64,000 nt of DNA from Gordonia sp. SL306 (GTDB lineage: Bacteria > Actinomycetota > Actinomycetes > Mycobacteriales > Mycobacteriaceae): positions 1,984,001 to 2,048,000 of the forward strand of contig NZ_CP113063.1 of NCBI RefSeq assembly GCF_026625785.1, written 5' to 3'. Positions 18,922 to 27,903 of this stretch are shown here, piece by piece (the stretch's first letter is position 1; each line of letters begins with the position of its first letter). The position numbers and the translations under genes were made by a program. Below the pieces are notes generated by a model, which did no database searches, was not told the origin of the DNA, and was given only the letters and a program-made list of their open reading frames with translations.

Positions 18922-20262
18922 TCAGCGCAGCTCGTTCGATGGCACGTCGCCGCGGTCGATCGCGGCGACGAGAGAGGCGTGATCCGCGTCGTTGAGATCG
19001 GCGTATGCCGCCGCGAAATCGGAGATGGCCGAGGCGAATCCCTTACCGCTCCGGAGATAGTCGATGATCGCGAGTCGGTCTGCTGTGCGTGCATGCGCCT
19101 GCGCCAGGACGCGGCCACAGAGACGTGCGTAGAGATTCATCTCGCCGGGGGTCAAGGCCTCGATGACGATCGACCCCTTGCCGTCACGCAGTTGCCGCAC
19201 ATAGAGATCGCGCTTCTCGTCGTTCTCGTCGAATCCTGATGTCCAGCCGAGGAAGAGGTCGCTGGCCGCCTGTAACAGGCGCTGCCCCTCGACCACTCGT
19301 TGCCCCTGGTTCGGATAGGGCTGCACCGGAACATGGTCCATTATCACCGATCGCTGCGCCTCCTTGAGCTGCAGGAAGAGCGGATCACCCTGCGGTCCAC
19401 GCATCAGCACGATCCAGGAACGGGTGCCCACGCTCCCGACGCCGACGACCTTGCGCGCGATGTCGACAACCGTGAACTGATCGAACAGCGCGCGGACATA
19501 GTCCGGCAGCATCGACCGATATCCCTCGATGCGCACCGCGATCCGTTCGGCGACCACGTCGGCGTGGTGATCGGGGAAGAGTTCGTCGATGGGCACCAGC
19601 AGTGGCGGATCGCTCCGGATCCGGAGGTTGCCCTCGTCGTCGGTGACGCACAGTTTGCCGACCGCCTGCAGGCTGTTGCGGTGGCGGGCCTTTCGGAGGC
19701 CTTTGACGGTACGGGCCGCCGTGGACGTGTCGAGTGTCGAACCAACCTCCGCCAGCATCTCGTCGGCGTCGATCCGCGCATACCAGCAGTCCATCGTCGA
19801 CTGGTCGGCACTGGCCACCATCCACTTGCGGTACGACTTGGCCACTTCGCGGGCGATCGCCCGGCTGGTCTTCGCGTCGTAGCCGTTGTAGCGCGCCGCG
19901 ACCATGAAGCTGGCCGCCAGCCGCTTCACGTCCCACTCGAAGGGCCCCGGGCTCGTCTCGTCGAAGTCGTTGAGGTCGAAGATCATCCGGCGCTCTGGCG
20001 TGTAGAACAGACCGAAATTGCTCAGATGGGCGTCGCCGCAGAGCTGAGCGTTGACCCCCGAATCTGGCGTAGCGGCCAGATCGGCTGTCATCACGGCAGC
20101 GGCGCCGCGATAGAAGGTGAACGGGGTCGCCGCCATCCTGGCATTGCGCACCGGGACCAGTTCCGCAACCCGCGAGGTCGCCTGCGCGGTCAGGATCTGC
20201 ACCGGGTCGGCCCGGCCGGCCGGCTCCGGGCAGGTCGCCAATTCGGGAATCGTCGCGGGCAT
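18922..20262 (-). CDS. DUF2252 protein with kinase-like motifs, copy 1
   Basis: 446 residues; the start has a strong GAGGAGG. Near the N-terminus: ARMAATPFTFYRGAAAVM (~41-58), then LCGDAHLSNFG (~74-84) and FDLNDFDET (~95-103). Spacing and residues resemble the HxDxxxxN catalytic loop and metal-binding Asp of aminoglycoside-phosphotransferase/protein-kinase folds. Distal conserved blocks are VVGVGSVGTRSWIVLM and GQRVVEGQRLLQAASDLFLGW. A small-molecule or protein kinase activity is inference only. It sits 121 bp upstream of the LAL regulator. The paralogue at 51897 shares all these blocks. Confidence 0.9.
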   Translation of the reverse strand: MPATIPELATCPEPAGRADPVQILTAQATSRVAELVPVRNARMAATPFTFYRGAAAVMTADLAATPDSGVNAQLCGDAHLSNFGLFYTPERRMIFDLNDFDETSPGPFEWDVKRLAASFMVAARYNGYDAKTSRAIAREVAKSYRKWMVASADQSTMDCWYARIDADEMLAEVGSTLDTSTAARTVKGLRKARHRNSLQAVGKLCVTDDEGNLRIRSDPPLLVPIDELFPDHHADVVAERIAVRIEGYRSMLPDYVRALFDQFTVVDIARKVVGVGSVGTRSWIVLMRGPQGDPLFLQLKEAQRSVIMDHVPVQPYPNQGQRVVEGQRLLQAASDLFLGWTSGFDENDEKRDLYVRQLRDGKGSIVIEALTPGEMNLYARLCGRVLAQAHARTADRLAIIDYLRSGKGFASAISDFAAAYADLNDADHASLVAAIDRGDVPSNELR

Positions 20263-20346
20263 CTGCGCCTCCTCGTCCCCCGAACGAGAATTCTCCCACT
20301 CGACGCGGCCGAGCGGCGCGGATTCACCCGGTCACGGCGTCCGAGT

Positions 20347-20529
20347 TCACGCGCAATCCCTCCGCCGGAGGTTCAGCACGACCAGTTCGTCGTGGATGCG
20401 TTCGGAATCGGGCCCGAATCCGAACGGCACACGAGTCAGATGTGAGGTCTTTCGGTCGGCGCGATACACGAAGACGACAGCCGGTGCGACGATGACGACG
20501 AGCAGGGTGATCATCAGGATGGTGTTCAT
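20347..20529 (-). CDS. Small single-pass membrane protein (60 aa)
   Basis: From the ATG at 20529: residues 1-21 (NTILMITLLVVIVAPAVVFV) form one helix, followed by a basic/polar tail. A GGAG lies 13 bp upstream of the start. No recognised family. It is divergent from the GlxA-type regulator, sharing an 82-bp promoter region, so it may be that regulator's target. Confidence 0.55.
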   Translation of the reverse strand: MNTILMITLLVVIVAPAVVFVYRADRKTSHLTRVPFGFGPDSERIHDELVVLNLRRRDCA

Positions 20530-20599
20530 GACAGAAAGTATTTCTCCGTCAACATCCCGCCACCAGTGGCCTGAATGACATCGTTCACAAATTTTCTGC

Positions 20600-20605
20600 C
20601 ATACT
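20600..20605 (+). promoter_or_regulatory. -10-like CATACT, probably leaderless
   Basis: CATACT ends 6 nt before the ATG at 20612 and no ribosome site is present. Confidence 0.35.
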
Positions 20606-20611
20606 GGTGAG

Positions 20612-21559
20612 ATGCTGAACAAGGTGGCGGTACTCCTCTATCGACGGGTCTCCTTGTTCGAGTTCGGCGTGGTCAACGAGGTGTTCGGACTCGACCGCAC
20701 CGACGACGGCGTGCCCCCGTTCGAGTTCGTGATCGGTTCACCCGATCCCGGCGTCCCGCTGAGCATCGGGAACGGCGCCTTCGTGGTACCACCGGCCACC
20801 CTCGAGGCCTGTCTCGATGCGGATCTCGTCGCCATCCCGGGCGGCAGTACCGACCCCGACTTCCCGCCCGAGATCCTCGACACGCTGCGTGGGGTGGTCG
20901 CCAACGGCGGCCGCGTGCTGACGGTGTGTTCCGGCGCGTTCGCGGCGGGCGCCGCGGGGCTGCTCGACGGCAGGCGCTGCACCACACACTGGCGGTTCGG
21001 CACCAAGCTCGCGGAGACATTCCCGAAGGCGATCGTCGACACCGACGTCCTCTTCGTCGACGACGGTCCCATCACCACGAGCGCCGGCACCGCCGCGGGC
21101 ATCGACGCGGCGCTGCATCTCGTACGGGAAGAATTCGGTCCCGAGGTGGCCAACCGCATCGCACGCCGCATGGTGGTACCGCCGCATCGCGACGGCGGCC
21201 AACGGCAGTTCGTCGAGTCTCCCATCCCGGAATGCGAGTCGGACGGCTTCGCCGGCGTGCTGGAGTGGATGATCGAGCACATCGACCACGAGATCTCCGT
21301 CGACGAGCTGGCGCGCCGGATGCACATGTCGACGCGCACCTTCGCCCGGCGGTTCGTCGACGAGGTCGGCGTCTCACCGCACAAATGGCTCACCGAGCAG
21401 CGGGTACTGCACGCGCGGCGGCTGTTGGAGTCGACCGATCTGGCCGTCGACGAGGTGGCGGGCTCGGTGGGTTTCGCCTCCGGCACCCTGCTCCGACACC
21501 ATTTCAACGCCACGGTCGGGGTGACCCCGACGATCTACCGGAAGCGCTTCGCGCGCTGA
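20612..21559 (+). CDS. GlxA-family AraC-type regulator with DJ-1/PfpI domain, copy 1
   Basis: 315 residues. The N-terminal ~170 are a DJ-1/PfpI (class I amidotransferase-like) domain with the nucleophile-elbow-like TVCSGAFAAGAAGLL (~108-122) and TTHWRFG. The C-terminal ~100 are an AraC double helix-turn-helix: DELARRMHMSTRTFARRF, then VDEVAGSVGFASGTLLRHHF. Family members sense small metabolites and activate nearby genes. A second GlxA-type gene is at 58056-59033. The target may be the divergent small membrane protein. Confidence 0.9.
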   Translation: MLNKVAVLLYRRVSLFEFGVVNEVFGLDRTDDGVPPFEFVIGSPDPGVPLSIGNGAFVVPPATLEACLDADLVAIPGGSTDPDFPPEILDTLRGVVANGGRVLTVCSGAFAAGAAGLLDGRRCTTHWRFGTKLAETFPKAIVDTDVLFVDDGPITTSAGTAAGIDAALHLVREEFGPEVANRIARRMVVPPHRDGGQRQFVESPIPECESDGFAGVLEWMIEHIDHEISVDELARRMHMSTRTFARRFVDEVGVSPHKWLTEQRVLHARRLLESTDLAVDEVAGSVGFASGTLLRHHFNATVGVTPTIYRKRFAR

Positions 21560-21567
21560 GGAGCGGT

Positions 21568-22032
21568 TTACTCCGAATCGGCGGAATTCGCGTACGAGTC
21601 GGCGAAGGACACTCGCGGTGTCGTAGCGGTGTGGAAGACGGCCAACGCGGCGAAGGCGATGGCCGCGATCCCGAAGCCCACCGCGACGATGACGGCGACG
21701 ATGTGCACGACCGAGTACAGGAGACCGTCACCGGGCCCGGTCGCCAGCGCGGCGGCGACCGCCAGCACCGCACCCAGGAGCGCCCAGGCGGCACTCCGGA
21801 TACGCGGCGCGACCACCGACGCATAGAACAGGCGCTGGTAGATGGCCAGCTCGAACTCGTCCACGGCGGCGACACGGATGTCGTCGCCACCCGCGAGGTC
21901 ACGCAGTTCGCGGGCCAATGCAACGTCTCGCTGCAGAGTCGTCGTCTCTCGTTCCCGATAGCGGACGAACGCGATCACGCTCACCGCTGCCGCGAGTAGT
22001 CCCAACCCCACAACTGCTCCCCAACTGTCCAC
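21568..22032 (-). CDS. Hypothetical membrane protein (154 aa)
   Basis: From a GTG start: helix 1 at ~5-24, a polar stretch with RYRERETTTLQRDVALAREL (~24-43), then two helices (~82-100 and ~108-130) and an acidic tail. No recognised family. It is convergent with the GlxA gene (8 bp between stops). No clear ribosome site is visible. Confidence 0.6.
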   Translation of the reverse strand: MDSWGAVVGLGLLAAAVSVIAFVRYRERETTTLQRDVALARELRDLAGGDDIRVAAVDEFELAIYQRLFYASVVAPRIRSAAWALLGAVLAVAAALATGPGDGLLYSVVHIVAVIVAVGFGIAAIAFAALAVFHTATTPRVSFADSYANSADSE

Positions 22033-22107
22033 GCTGACACGCTACATGCGGCCGGATCGGCGGAGTGCGCCCGGTCACACCCGAACTTTTGGCCCGGAAA
22101 CGACGAA

Positions 22108-22167
22108 ACGCGCGCCGTCCGCTCCGCCGTGCACGGGATTCGTGCACGTGGAACGGACGGCGCGCGT
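22108..22167 (-). terminator. Strong hairpin after dps
   Basis: ACGCGCGCCGTCCG (22108-22121) and CGGACGGCGCGCGT (22154-22167) are a perfect 14-bp inverted repeat. An inner GTGCAC/GTGCAC stem (22129-22134, 22142-22147) caps it. On the minus strand TTTCGTCGTTT follows immediately, as expected for an intrinsic terminator. It lies 20 bp beyond the dps stop. Confidence 0.78.
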
Positions 22168-22186
22168 CGGCGACCGGGACTGTCGG

Positions 22187-22666
22187 TCAGGCCACCTGCG
22201 CCTGCCACATCCAGTGCAACTGCTCCAGCTTGGATGCGAAACCGATCAGCAGATCCTGCGTCACCGGGTCGGCCTTCTCCGTGGCGTCGATCCGCTCGCG
22301 CAGGCCGGCGATGACGGACTTGAGGTTCTCGACGACGCCGTCGACCACGTCCGCGTCCTTGGTCCAGCCCTCACCGAAGCCCGTGGTGTGGGCGGTCTTG
22401 GCCACGGTCTCCGCGCGTCCGTCGGGGCTGACCCCGATGGCGGTGGCACGCTCGGCCGCTGCGTCGGTGAACTCACGGCTCACCGCGACGAGCTCATCGA
22501 GTTCGAGATGGACCGAGCGGAACTGACGTCCGACGACGTTCCAGTGGGCCTGCTTCGCGATCAGCGAGAGATCGATCAGATCGACCAGGGTGTCCTGCAG
22601 GGCACGTCCGGTGACCGCCTGCTGCTCCTCGGTCAATGTGCTGGTGATGGGGGTCTTGGTGGTCAT
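22187..22666 (-). CDS. dps: Dps-family DNA-protecting ferritin
   Basis: 159 residues, the normal Dps size; an AAAGGAG site precedes the ATG. The ferroxidase segment KQAHWNVVGRQFRSVHLELDEL (about residues 39-60) contains the conserved His, Asp and Glu ligands of the dinuclear iron site shared between subunits; the family forms dodecamers that oxidise and store iron and can bind DNA. It lies downstream of ohr on the same strand, within a block of peroxide-defence genes, and ends at a strong terminator. Confidence 0.94.
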   Translation of the reverse strand: MTTKTPITSTLTEEQQAVTGRALQDTLVDLIDLSLIAKQAHWNVVGRQFRSVHLELDELVAVSREFTDAAAERATAIGVSPDGRAETVAKTAHTTGFGEGWTKDADVVDGVVENLKSVIAGLRERIDATEKADPVTQDLLIGFASKLEQLHWMWQAQVA

Positions 22667-22684
22667 GTCACCACTCCTTTCGCT

Positions 22685-22702
22685 GCACGGCCCCTGCCGT
22701 GC
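22685..22702 (-). terminator. Short hairpin between ohr and dps
   Basis: GCACGG (22685-22690) and CCGTGC (22697-22702) form a 6-bp stem in the 53-bp gap just upstream of the dps ribosome site. It has no T run. It could partially terminate ohr transcripts or stabilise an RNA end. Confidence 0.3.
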
Positions 22703-22719
22703 TCATCTGAGGTCTGAGG

Positions 22720-23151
22720 TCACACCGTGACGGTGACGGTTTGCGCGATGTTGCCGCGCGTGGCCTTGGAATACGGGCAGAAGGCGTGGGCGCCGTCGGC
22801 CAGCTTCTGAGCGGTCGCCTCGTCGACGCCCGGGATGTGGGCCTCGATGGTCGCGGTCAGCCCGAATCCGCCGTCGGCCGGATCCTTGCCGATGCCGATG
22901 GTCACCGAAACCGTCGAGTCGTCGGGGACCGGCGAACCCGCCTGTTTCGACGTGGCGCGCAGCGCGCCCAGGAAGCATGCCGCATAGCCGGCCGAGAACA
23001 GTTCCTCCGGATTGCTGCCGTCACCGCTGCCGCCCATCTCCTTGGGCGGACGGAGCTCGAGATCGATCTGGCCGGTCGCCGAGACGACCTCTCCGTCGCG
23101 GCCTCCGCCGGACGCCTTGGACGAAATCGTGTACACCGGGTCGATTGCCAT
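22720..23151 (-). CDS. ohr: Organic hydroperoxide resistance protein (Ohr/OsmC)
   Basis: 143 residues, typical length; GAGGAG lies 6 bp before the ATG. The two redox cysteines are present: the peroxidatic one in GYAACFLGAL (~54-63) and the resolving one in HAFCPYSKAT (~123-132). The ARDGEVVSATGQIDLELRPP-like N-terminus fits Ohr. It reduces organic peroxides using a thiol donor in the cytoplasm. dps is 53 bp downstream on the same strand. Confidence 0.94.
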   Translation of the reverse strand: MAIDPVYTISSKASGGGRDGEVVSATGQIDLELRPPKEMGGSGDGSNPEELFSAGYAACFLGALRATSKQAGSPVPDDSTVSVTIGIGKDPADGGFGLTATIEAHIPGVDEATAQKLADGAHAFCPYSKATRGNIAQTVTVTV

Positions 23152-23272
23152 CGTGGTCTCCTCGTGTGGGTCGATGTCTTCTTCGGTGAACTACCTTCTA
23201 CTTCAGCAGTTCTCGGTCTGGATTCATTTCGGTTTGATCTGTGAGCTTCGTCGCGCAGGCCATCCTCACCGA

Positions 23273-24727
23273 TCAAAGTCCCTGTCGGACACCTTCTTCG
23301 ACCTTCTTGCCGAGATCGGCGTCCACGTTCTTCCAGTAGTCGAACACCCTCGAGAGAACCGGCTCGCGGACCCCGTCGAGAACATGGCCGACGATGTTGC
23401 CCACCAACCGTTCCCGGGCCGCGTCGTCGAGAACCTCACGGACCATGGTGCCCGCCTGCGCCCAGTCACTGTCCTCCGGATGTTCGATGTACCCGGCGCG
23501 GACTGCGGCGCCGTCGAAGCTCCACAGCCCTTCGTCGCCGGCCTCGTCTGGTTCGGCATGCGGGCCACCGAACGAGTTCGGCGCGTAGACGGGGACCTCT
23601 GGAGCGCTGAAGTCATAGGCCATCGCGCCCTCCTTCGAGTACGTGTTGACCGTGGCGGCCTTGGCCGAGTTCACCGGCAGCTGAGCGTAATTCGTTCCGA
23701 TTCGGTACCGGTGTGCGTCGGCGTAGCTGAACACACGGCCCAACAGCATCTTGTCCGGGGAGAAGCCCACGCCCGGAACCACATTGGACGGCTCGAAGGA
23801 CGAGAGCTCGATCTCGGAGAAGAAGTTCTGCGGGTTGCGGTTCAGCGTCCAGGTGCCGACCTCGATCAGCGGGTAGTCCTGCTGGGACCAGACCTTGGTG
23901 AGGTCGAACGGATTGAAGCGATAGGCTTCCGCGTCCTCGACGGGCATGATCTGCACCTTGAGCGTCCAGCTCGGATGCTCGCCCCGTTCGATGGCCTCGT
24001 AGAGGTCCTTGCGGTGATGGTCGGGATCGCTACCCGCCAGCCGGTCGGCCTCTTCCTGCGTCAGGAAGTCGATACCCTGGTCGGTCTTGAAGTGGTACTT
24101 GACCCAGAACCGTTCGCCCGCATCGTTCACCCACTGATAGGTGTGCGATCCGTATCCGTCCATGTGGCGCCATGACTTCGGGATACCCCGGTCGCCCATC
24201 AGCCAGGTGACCTGGTGTGCCGACTCGGGCCGCAACGTCCAGAAGTCCCATTGCATGTTGTGGTCACGCAGGCCCGAGCCCGGCAGCCGCTTCTGCGAGC
24301 GGATGAAGTCCGGGAACTTGATCGGGTCCTTGATGAAGAAGATCGGCGTGTTGTTGCCGACGAGGTCGTAGTTGCCGTCCTCGGTGTAGAACTTGATCGC
24401 GAAGCCGCGTGGGTCACGCCAGGTGTCTGGACTGCCCTGCTCACCCGCGACGGTGGAGAACCGGACCAGCGACTCGGTCTTCGCGCCCGGCTGAAAGAGC
24501 TTGGCCTTGGTGTACCTCGAGACGTCGCCGGTGACGACCAGCTCGCCGAATGCACCGCCGCCCTTGGCATGCACGATCCGCTCGGGCACCCGCTCACGGT
24601 TGAACTGGGCGAGCTTCTCGATGAGGTAATGGTCATGCAGCAGGATGGGACCCTGCGTGCCGGCGGTCAGCGACTCGTTGTCGCTGGCGACGGGAATCCC
24701 GGCGTTGGTGGTGGTGCGCGGCGTCAT
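23273..24727 (-). CDS. katA: Monofunctional haem catalase
   Basis: 484 residues from the ATG at 24727, preceded by AAAGGGG. An ATG three codons earlier is too close to that site, and a frame to 24913 would run into furA. Active-site features: [10 protein letters not shown] (catalytic His ~53), [17 protein letters not shown] (distal Asn), and the haem-iron Tyr in [12 protein letters not shown]. The size matches small-subunit (clade 3) catalases. It lies 77 bp downstream of the Fur-family gene on the same strand, so both probably form one peroxide- and iron-responsive unit. Confidence 0.95.
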   Translation of the reverse strand: MTPRTTTNAGIPVASDNESLTAGTQGPILLHDHYLIEKLAQFNRERVPERIVHAKGGGAFGELVVTGDVSRYTKAKLFQPGAKTESLVRFSTVAGEQGSPDTWRDPRGFAIKFYTEDGNYDLVGNNTPIFFIKDPIKFPDFIRSQKRLPGSGLRDHNMQWDFWTLRPESAHQVTWLMGDRGIPKSWRHMDGYGSHTYQWVNDAGERFWVKYHFKTDQGIDFLTQEEADRLAGSDPDHHRKDLYEAIERGEHPSWTLKVQIMPVEDAEAYRFNPFDLTKVWSQQDYPLIEVGTWTLNRNPQNFFSEIELSSFEPSNVVPGVGFSPDKMLLGRVFSYADAHRYRIGTNYAQLPVNSAKAATVNTYSKEGAMAYDFSAPEVPVYAPNSFGGPHAEPDEAGDEGLWSFDGAAVRAGYIEHPEDSDWAQAGTMVREVLDDAARERLVGNIVGHVLDGVREPVLSRVFDYWKNVDADLGKKVEEGVRQGL

Positions 24728-24804
24728 ACGGCACATCCCCTTTCGGATGAACGGCATCAGTTGGGCTGCGATGCGATGGATGAATTCGGTTGTGGTCGAG
24801 GGTG

Positions 24805-25245
24805 TTACGAAACCGGTCCGGCTTGCGCGCGCCGGCAATCGGGGCACGCTCCCCAGAAGATGACCTCCGCCTCGTCGATGCGGTATCCGTGGTCGCGGTC
24901 CGGGGTCAGGCACGGCGCCTCACCCACCACGCAATCGATGTCGATGATCTCGCCGCACGTGCGGCAGATCAGGTGGTGGTGATTGTCCGACGTCCTTGTC
25001 TCATACCGCACCGGCGATCCCGCAGGCTCGATCCGCCGCAAGAGGCCGCGATCCGTGCAGGCACGCAGCACGTCGTACACGGTCTGCGTGGACACTGCCC
25101 CGAGACTCTCGCGGACACCGGTGGTCACGAAGTCCGCCGTCGAATGCGGATGCTCATGCAGGATCTCCAACACCGCGAGCCGGGGCGCAGTGACGCGCAA
25201 ACCGGCCTCTCGGAGTTGTCGATGAAGCATGTGACGGCCGGACAT
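24805..25245 (-). CDS. furA: Fur-family regulator (FurA-like)
   Basis: 146 residues from the ATG at 25245; a GTG five codons upstream is possible but less likely. A winged helix with [15 protein letters not shown] and [18 protein letters not shown] is followed by the metal-binding dimer domain with [17 protein letters not shown] and WGACPDCRR; both CxxC pairs are intact. In mycobacteria furA precedes katG and represses itself and the catalase gene in response to peroxide and metal. Here the partner is a monofunctional catalase. A dyad operator lies just upstream. Confidence 0.92.
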   Translation of the reverse strand: MSGRHMLHRQLREAGLRVTAPRLAVLEILHEHPHSTADFVTTGVRESLGAVSTQTVYDVLRACTDRGLLRRIEPAGSPVRYETRTSDNHHHLICRTCGEIIDIDCVVGEAPCLTPDRDHGYRIDEAEVIFWGACPDCRRAQAGPVS

Positions 25246-25265
25246 GAGTCCACCGTACACCTTTA

Positions 25266-25300
25266 TCTGGAGTTGTTCCAGAAATTAGATGAACTCCAGA
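25266..25300 (-). promoter_or_regulatory. Probable FurA operator
   Basis: TCTGGAGTT (25266-25274) and AACTCCAGA (25292-25300) are a perfect 9-bp inverted repeat; an inner TCCAGAAATTAG half-site makes two near-direct TTTCTGGA units on the minus strand. It is AT-rich and sits 21-55 bp upstream of furA, where FurA autoregulatory boxes lie in mycobacteria. Confidence 0.65.
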
Positions 25301-25368
25301 AAATGAGGGACGCCTAACCTCGCCTTCGCCGGACCGGCGGTCGGGTCGCGCCCCGTGCCGTCGTGGCC

Positions 25369-25374
25369 TAATCT
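25369..25374 (+). promoter_or_regulatory. -10 box TAATCT for the oxygenase-amidohydrolase pair
   Basis: TAATCT predicts a start near 25381 and a ~117-nt 5' untranslated region before the ATG at 25498. The earlier in-frame GTG codons at 25375 and 25378 would not be transcribed. Confidence 0.4.
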
Positions 25375-25497
25375 GTGGTGGACGAGATCGTGTGTAGCAG
25401 CGGGCCGGAGTTCCCACTGTTCGCGTCCGCGATGTCCCTCTCTCAGGCGTCGCGTCGAAAAGCGCACGCGAACTCACTCACACGAGAGAGAACTCCC

Positions 25498-26541
25498 ATG
25501 TCCGACATCACCACACTGTCCGACGACCACCGGCCCGAGGCCACCGCGCCCCGACCGGATGCGCCCTACGGGATGGCCGAACTCAATCGCGAGGCATCGA
25601 TGGGCGGCCTCGGTACCGAGACCACCGACCGCGAGATCCGTCGCATCAGCCTCGCCGACTTCGATTCCCGACGTGAGCAGATCACGGCCGAACTATGGTC
25701 CGCAGCAACAGATATCGGGTTCTTCCAGGTCGTCGACCACGGCATTGACCTCGACGACGTGGCACACGCGTTCGACATGTCCGCCAAGTTCTTCGCGCTG
25801 CCCGGCGACGTCAAGGCGCAGTACCCGCTGAAGAAGGGGCAGAACGCCGGGTGGGAACACACCTCCCAGGTCCGTCCGTCCGTCGGCACGCCCGATCAGA
25901 AGGAGTCCTACCAGCTCACCTTGCCCCGGATGGACGGACTCTGGCCATCCGACGCCGAACTCGCGGGATTCCGGACGACGATCCTCGAGTTCGAGCGCAG
26001 ATGCTGGCGCCTCGCGATGGATCTGCTGGGGTGCTTCGCAACCAGGCTCGGATTCGACAGTGAGTTCTTCACCCGCGCACACGATCCCGGCGTCGACACC
26101 TATCAGAGCACTCTTCGGCTGTTGCATTACTACGCCTTCCCCGAGGACCTGCTCGACACCGACAACGCGTGGCGCGCGGGTGCCCACACGGACTTCGATG
26201 CGCTCACCCTGCTGTTCCAGCGGACCGGCCAGGGCGGCCTGCAGGTGCTGCCCGGCGCCGAAGCGCACGGCCAGGCCTGGACGCCGGTGGAACCGTCCGA
26301 CGACGCGATCACCTGCAACATCGGCGACATGCTGATGCGCTGGTCGGACGACCGCCTCCCCTCGAACTTCCACCGGGTGCGGGCACCGCGCCGAGGCGAG
26401 GACACCGGTCCGCGCTACTCGATCGCGTTCTTCGCCCAGGCGAACACCGACGCGGTCATCGAGAGCGCCGCAGGCAAATACCCGCCGATCACCGGGGGCG
26501 ACTACATCGCCCAGCGCATCGCCGCCAATTTCGCGAAGTAG
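25498..26541 (+). CDS. 2-oxoglutarate/Fe(II) oxygenase, isopenicillin-N-synthase family
   Basis: 347 residues from the ATG at 25498. The N-terminal DIOX_N part includes TDIGFFQVVDHGID (~66-79). The jelly-roll core has the iron triad His230 and Asp232 (AHTDFDALTLLF) and His292 (NFHRVRAP), and the 2-oxoglutarate-binding RxS (Arg306, Ser308 in RYSIAFF). All catalytic residues are present, so it should hydroxylate or otherwise oxidise a small substrate. The downstream amidohydrolase starts 10 bp later, so the two probably act in one catabolic route, perhaps on an N-heterocycle (inference). Confidence 0.9.
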   Translation: MSDITTLSDDHRPEATAPRPDAPYGMAELNREASMGGLGTETTDREIRRISLADFDSRREQITAELWSAATDIGFFQVVDHGIDLDDVAHAFDMSAKFFALPGDVKAQYPLKKGQNAGWEHTSQVRPSVGTPDQKESYQLTLPRMDGLWPSDAELAGFRTTILEFERRCWRLAMDLLGCFATRLGFDSEFFTRAHDPGVDTYQSTLRLLHYYAFPEDLLDTDNAWRAGAHTDFDALTLLFQRTGQGGLQVLPGAEAHGQAWTPVEPSDDAITCNIGDMLMRWSDDRLPSNFHRVRAPRRGEDTGPRYSIAFFAQANTDAVIESAAGKYPPITGGDYIAQRIAANFAK

Positions 26542-26551
26542 GGCCGACGTC

Positions 26552-27871
26552 ATGACACCATCCGACCCCACCGCATCGCGCTCCCCCGCGTTCAGTGACG
26601 TCTCCGTCTTCTCTGCGGGCGCATGGCACGCACACCAGGACGTCCACATCACCGAGGGGGTGGTGGCCTCGATCACCGACACACCGGCGCCGTCGGACGG
26701 CGGAAACGGTTTCCTGATACCGGGATTCGTCAACACGCACACGCATCTGCAGCAGTCGCTGATGCGCGGGATCGCCGAATGCACCCCGCTCCTCGAGTGG
26801 CTGCTGGCGGTGGGTGAGGAATCGGTCGCGATCACGCCCGAGCGCGCCTACCTCGCCGCGGTGTCGGCCTGCCTCGAGGCGCTGCGCTCGGGCACCACGA
26901 CCGTCGTCGAACACATGTGGCCGCACCCGTCCGACGAGGTGCACGGTGCGGTGATCCAGGCGGTGCGCGACACCGGGATTCGAGCCGTTCTGGGGCGTGG
27001 TGTCGCGGATCGTGGTGACGCGTCACGTAAATGGGGCTTCGAGCCGCGCCTGATGCAGCCACTCGGCGACGTCCTCGACCACATCGATCACCTTCGTACC
27101 CAGGTCGAGGAGGTGCCGATCACGCTCGCGCTTGCGGTGCCCAACCCGAGGTCGGTGACCGAGACCGGGATGATCACCCTGCGTGAGTTCGCGCAGGCGC
27201 GTGATCTGCCGGTGTCGATCCACCTGCTGGAAACACCCACCGACGACCGGATGTGCATCGAGCATGCCGGGATGGGTGCGGTCGAGTACCTCGACAGCAA
27301 CGGATTCCTGTGGGATCGGGTGCTCGCCGTCCACTGCGTCGAGCTCGACGACGTCGGTCATGGCATCCTCGCCGACCGTGGTGTGGCCGTCTCGCACAAC
27401 CCGCTGTCGAACATGCGGTTGGGCAGTGGGGTCGCACCTGTTCCGGCCATGCTCGACCGTGGACTCGCCGTGGGGCTCGGTGTCGACGGTGCCGCGAGCA
27501 ACGACACCCAGGACATGCTCGAGACCTTCCGGATCGCGTCCTATGTCCAGCGCGCGGTGCACAAGCGCGCCGACCTGTTGGGCTTCGGTGAGATGCTCGA
27601 CATCGCCTGTGGTGGCGCCAATGTCGCGCTGGGGCTGCCTGCAGTGGTCGGCGGCGTGAGCGTCGGGACGCCTGCGGATCTGACCCTGATCCGGTTCGAC
27701 CGCGACTACGCGACGCTGCCCGTCCGGGACCCGGGGGCATCGCTGCTCACCACAGGCTCGCGGTCGATCGTCGACACCGTGATGGTCGACGGGCAGATCG
27801 TCGTCGAGGACGGCCACAGCACCCGGATCGACGAGGCGGAGTTCACCAAGGAGTTGCTCGCGCTCCGGTGA
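26552..27871 (+). CDS. TRZ/ATZ-type amidohydrolase (deaminase or chlorohydrolase-like)
   Basis: 439 residues. A beta-sandwich start leads to the metal motif NTHTHLQQSLMRGI (His63, His65). Other landmarks are VEHMWPHP, SIHLLETPTDD (His ~223), AVHCVELDD (His ~261), HNPLSNMRLGSG and LGVDGAASNDTQDM (Asp ~311). This is the TIM-barrel family of guanine and 8-oxoguanine deaminases and the TrzN/AtzA chlorohydrolases, which hydrolyse C-N or C-Cl bonds on N-heterocycles. It is translated 10 bp behind the 2OG oxygenase. Substrate unknown. Confidence 0.9.
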   Translation: MTPSDPTASRSPAFSDVSVFSAGAWHAHQDVHITEGVVASITDTPAPSDGGNGFLIPGFVNTHTHLQQSLMRGIAECTPLLEWLLAVGEESVAITPERAYLAAVSACLEALRSGTTTVVEHMWPHPSDEVHGAVIQAVRDTGIRAVLGRGVADRGDASRKWGFEPRLMQPLGDVLDHIDHLRTQVEEVPITLALAVPNPRSVTETGMITLREFAQARDLPVSIHLLETPTDDRMCIEHAGMGAVEYLDSNGFLWDRVLAVHCVELDDVGHGILADRGVAVSHNPLSNMRLGSGVAPVPAMLDRGLAVGLGVDGAASNDTQDMLETFRIASYVQRAVHKRADLLGFGEMLDIACGGANVALGLPAVVGGVSVGTPADLTLIRFDRDYATLPVRDPGASLLTTGSRSIVDTVMVDGQIVVEDGHSTRIDEAEFTKELLALR

Positions 27872-27903
27872 CCGGGCGGCACATCCCGTTCCCTGAGGAG
27901 CGA

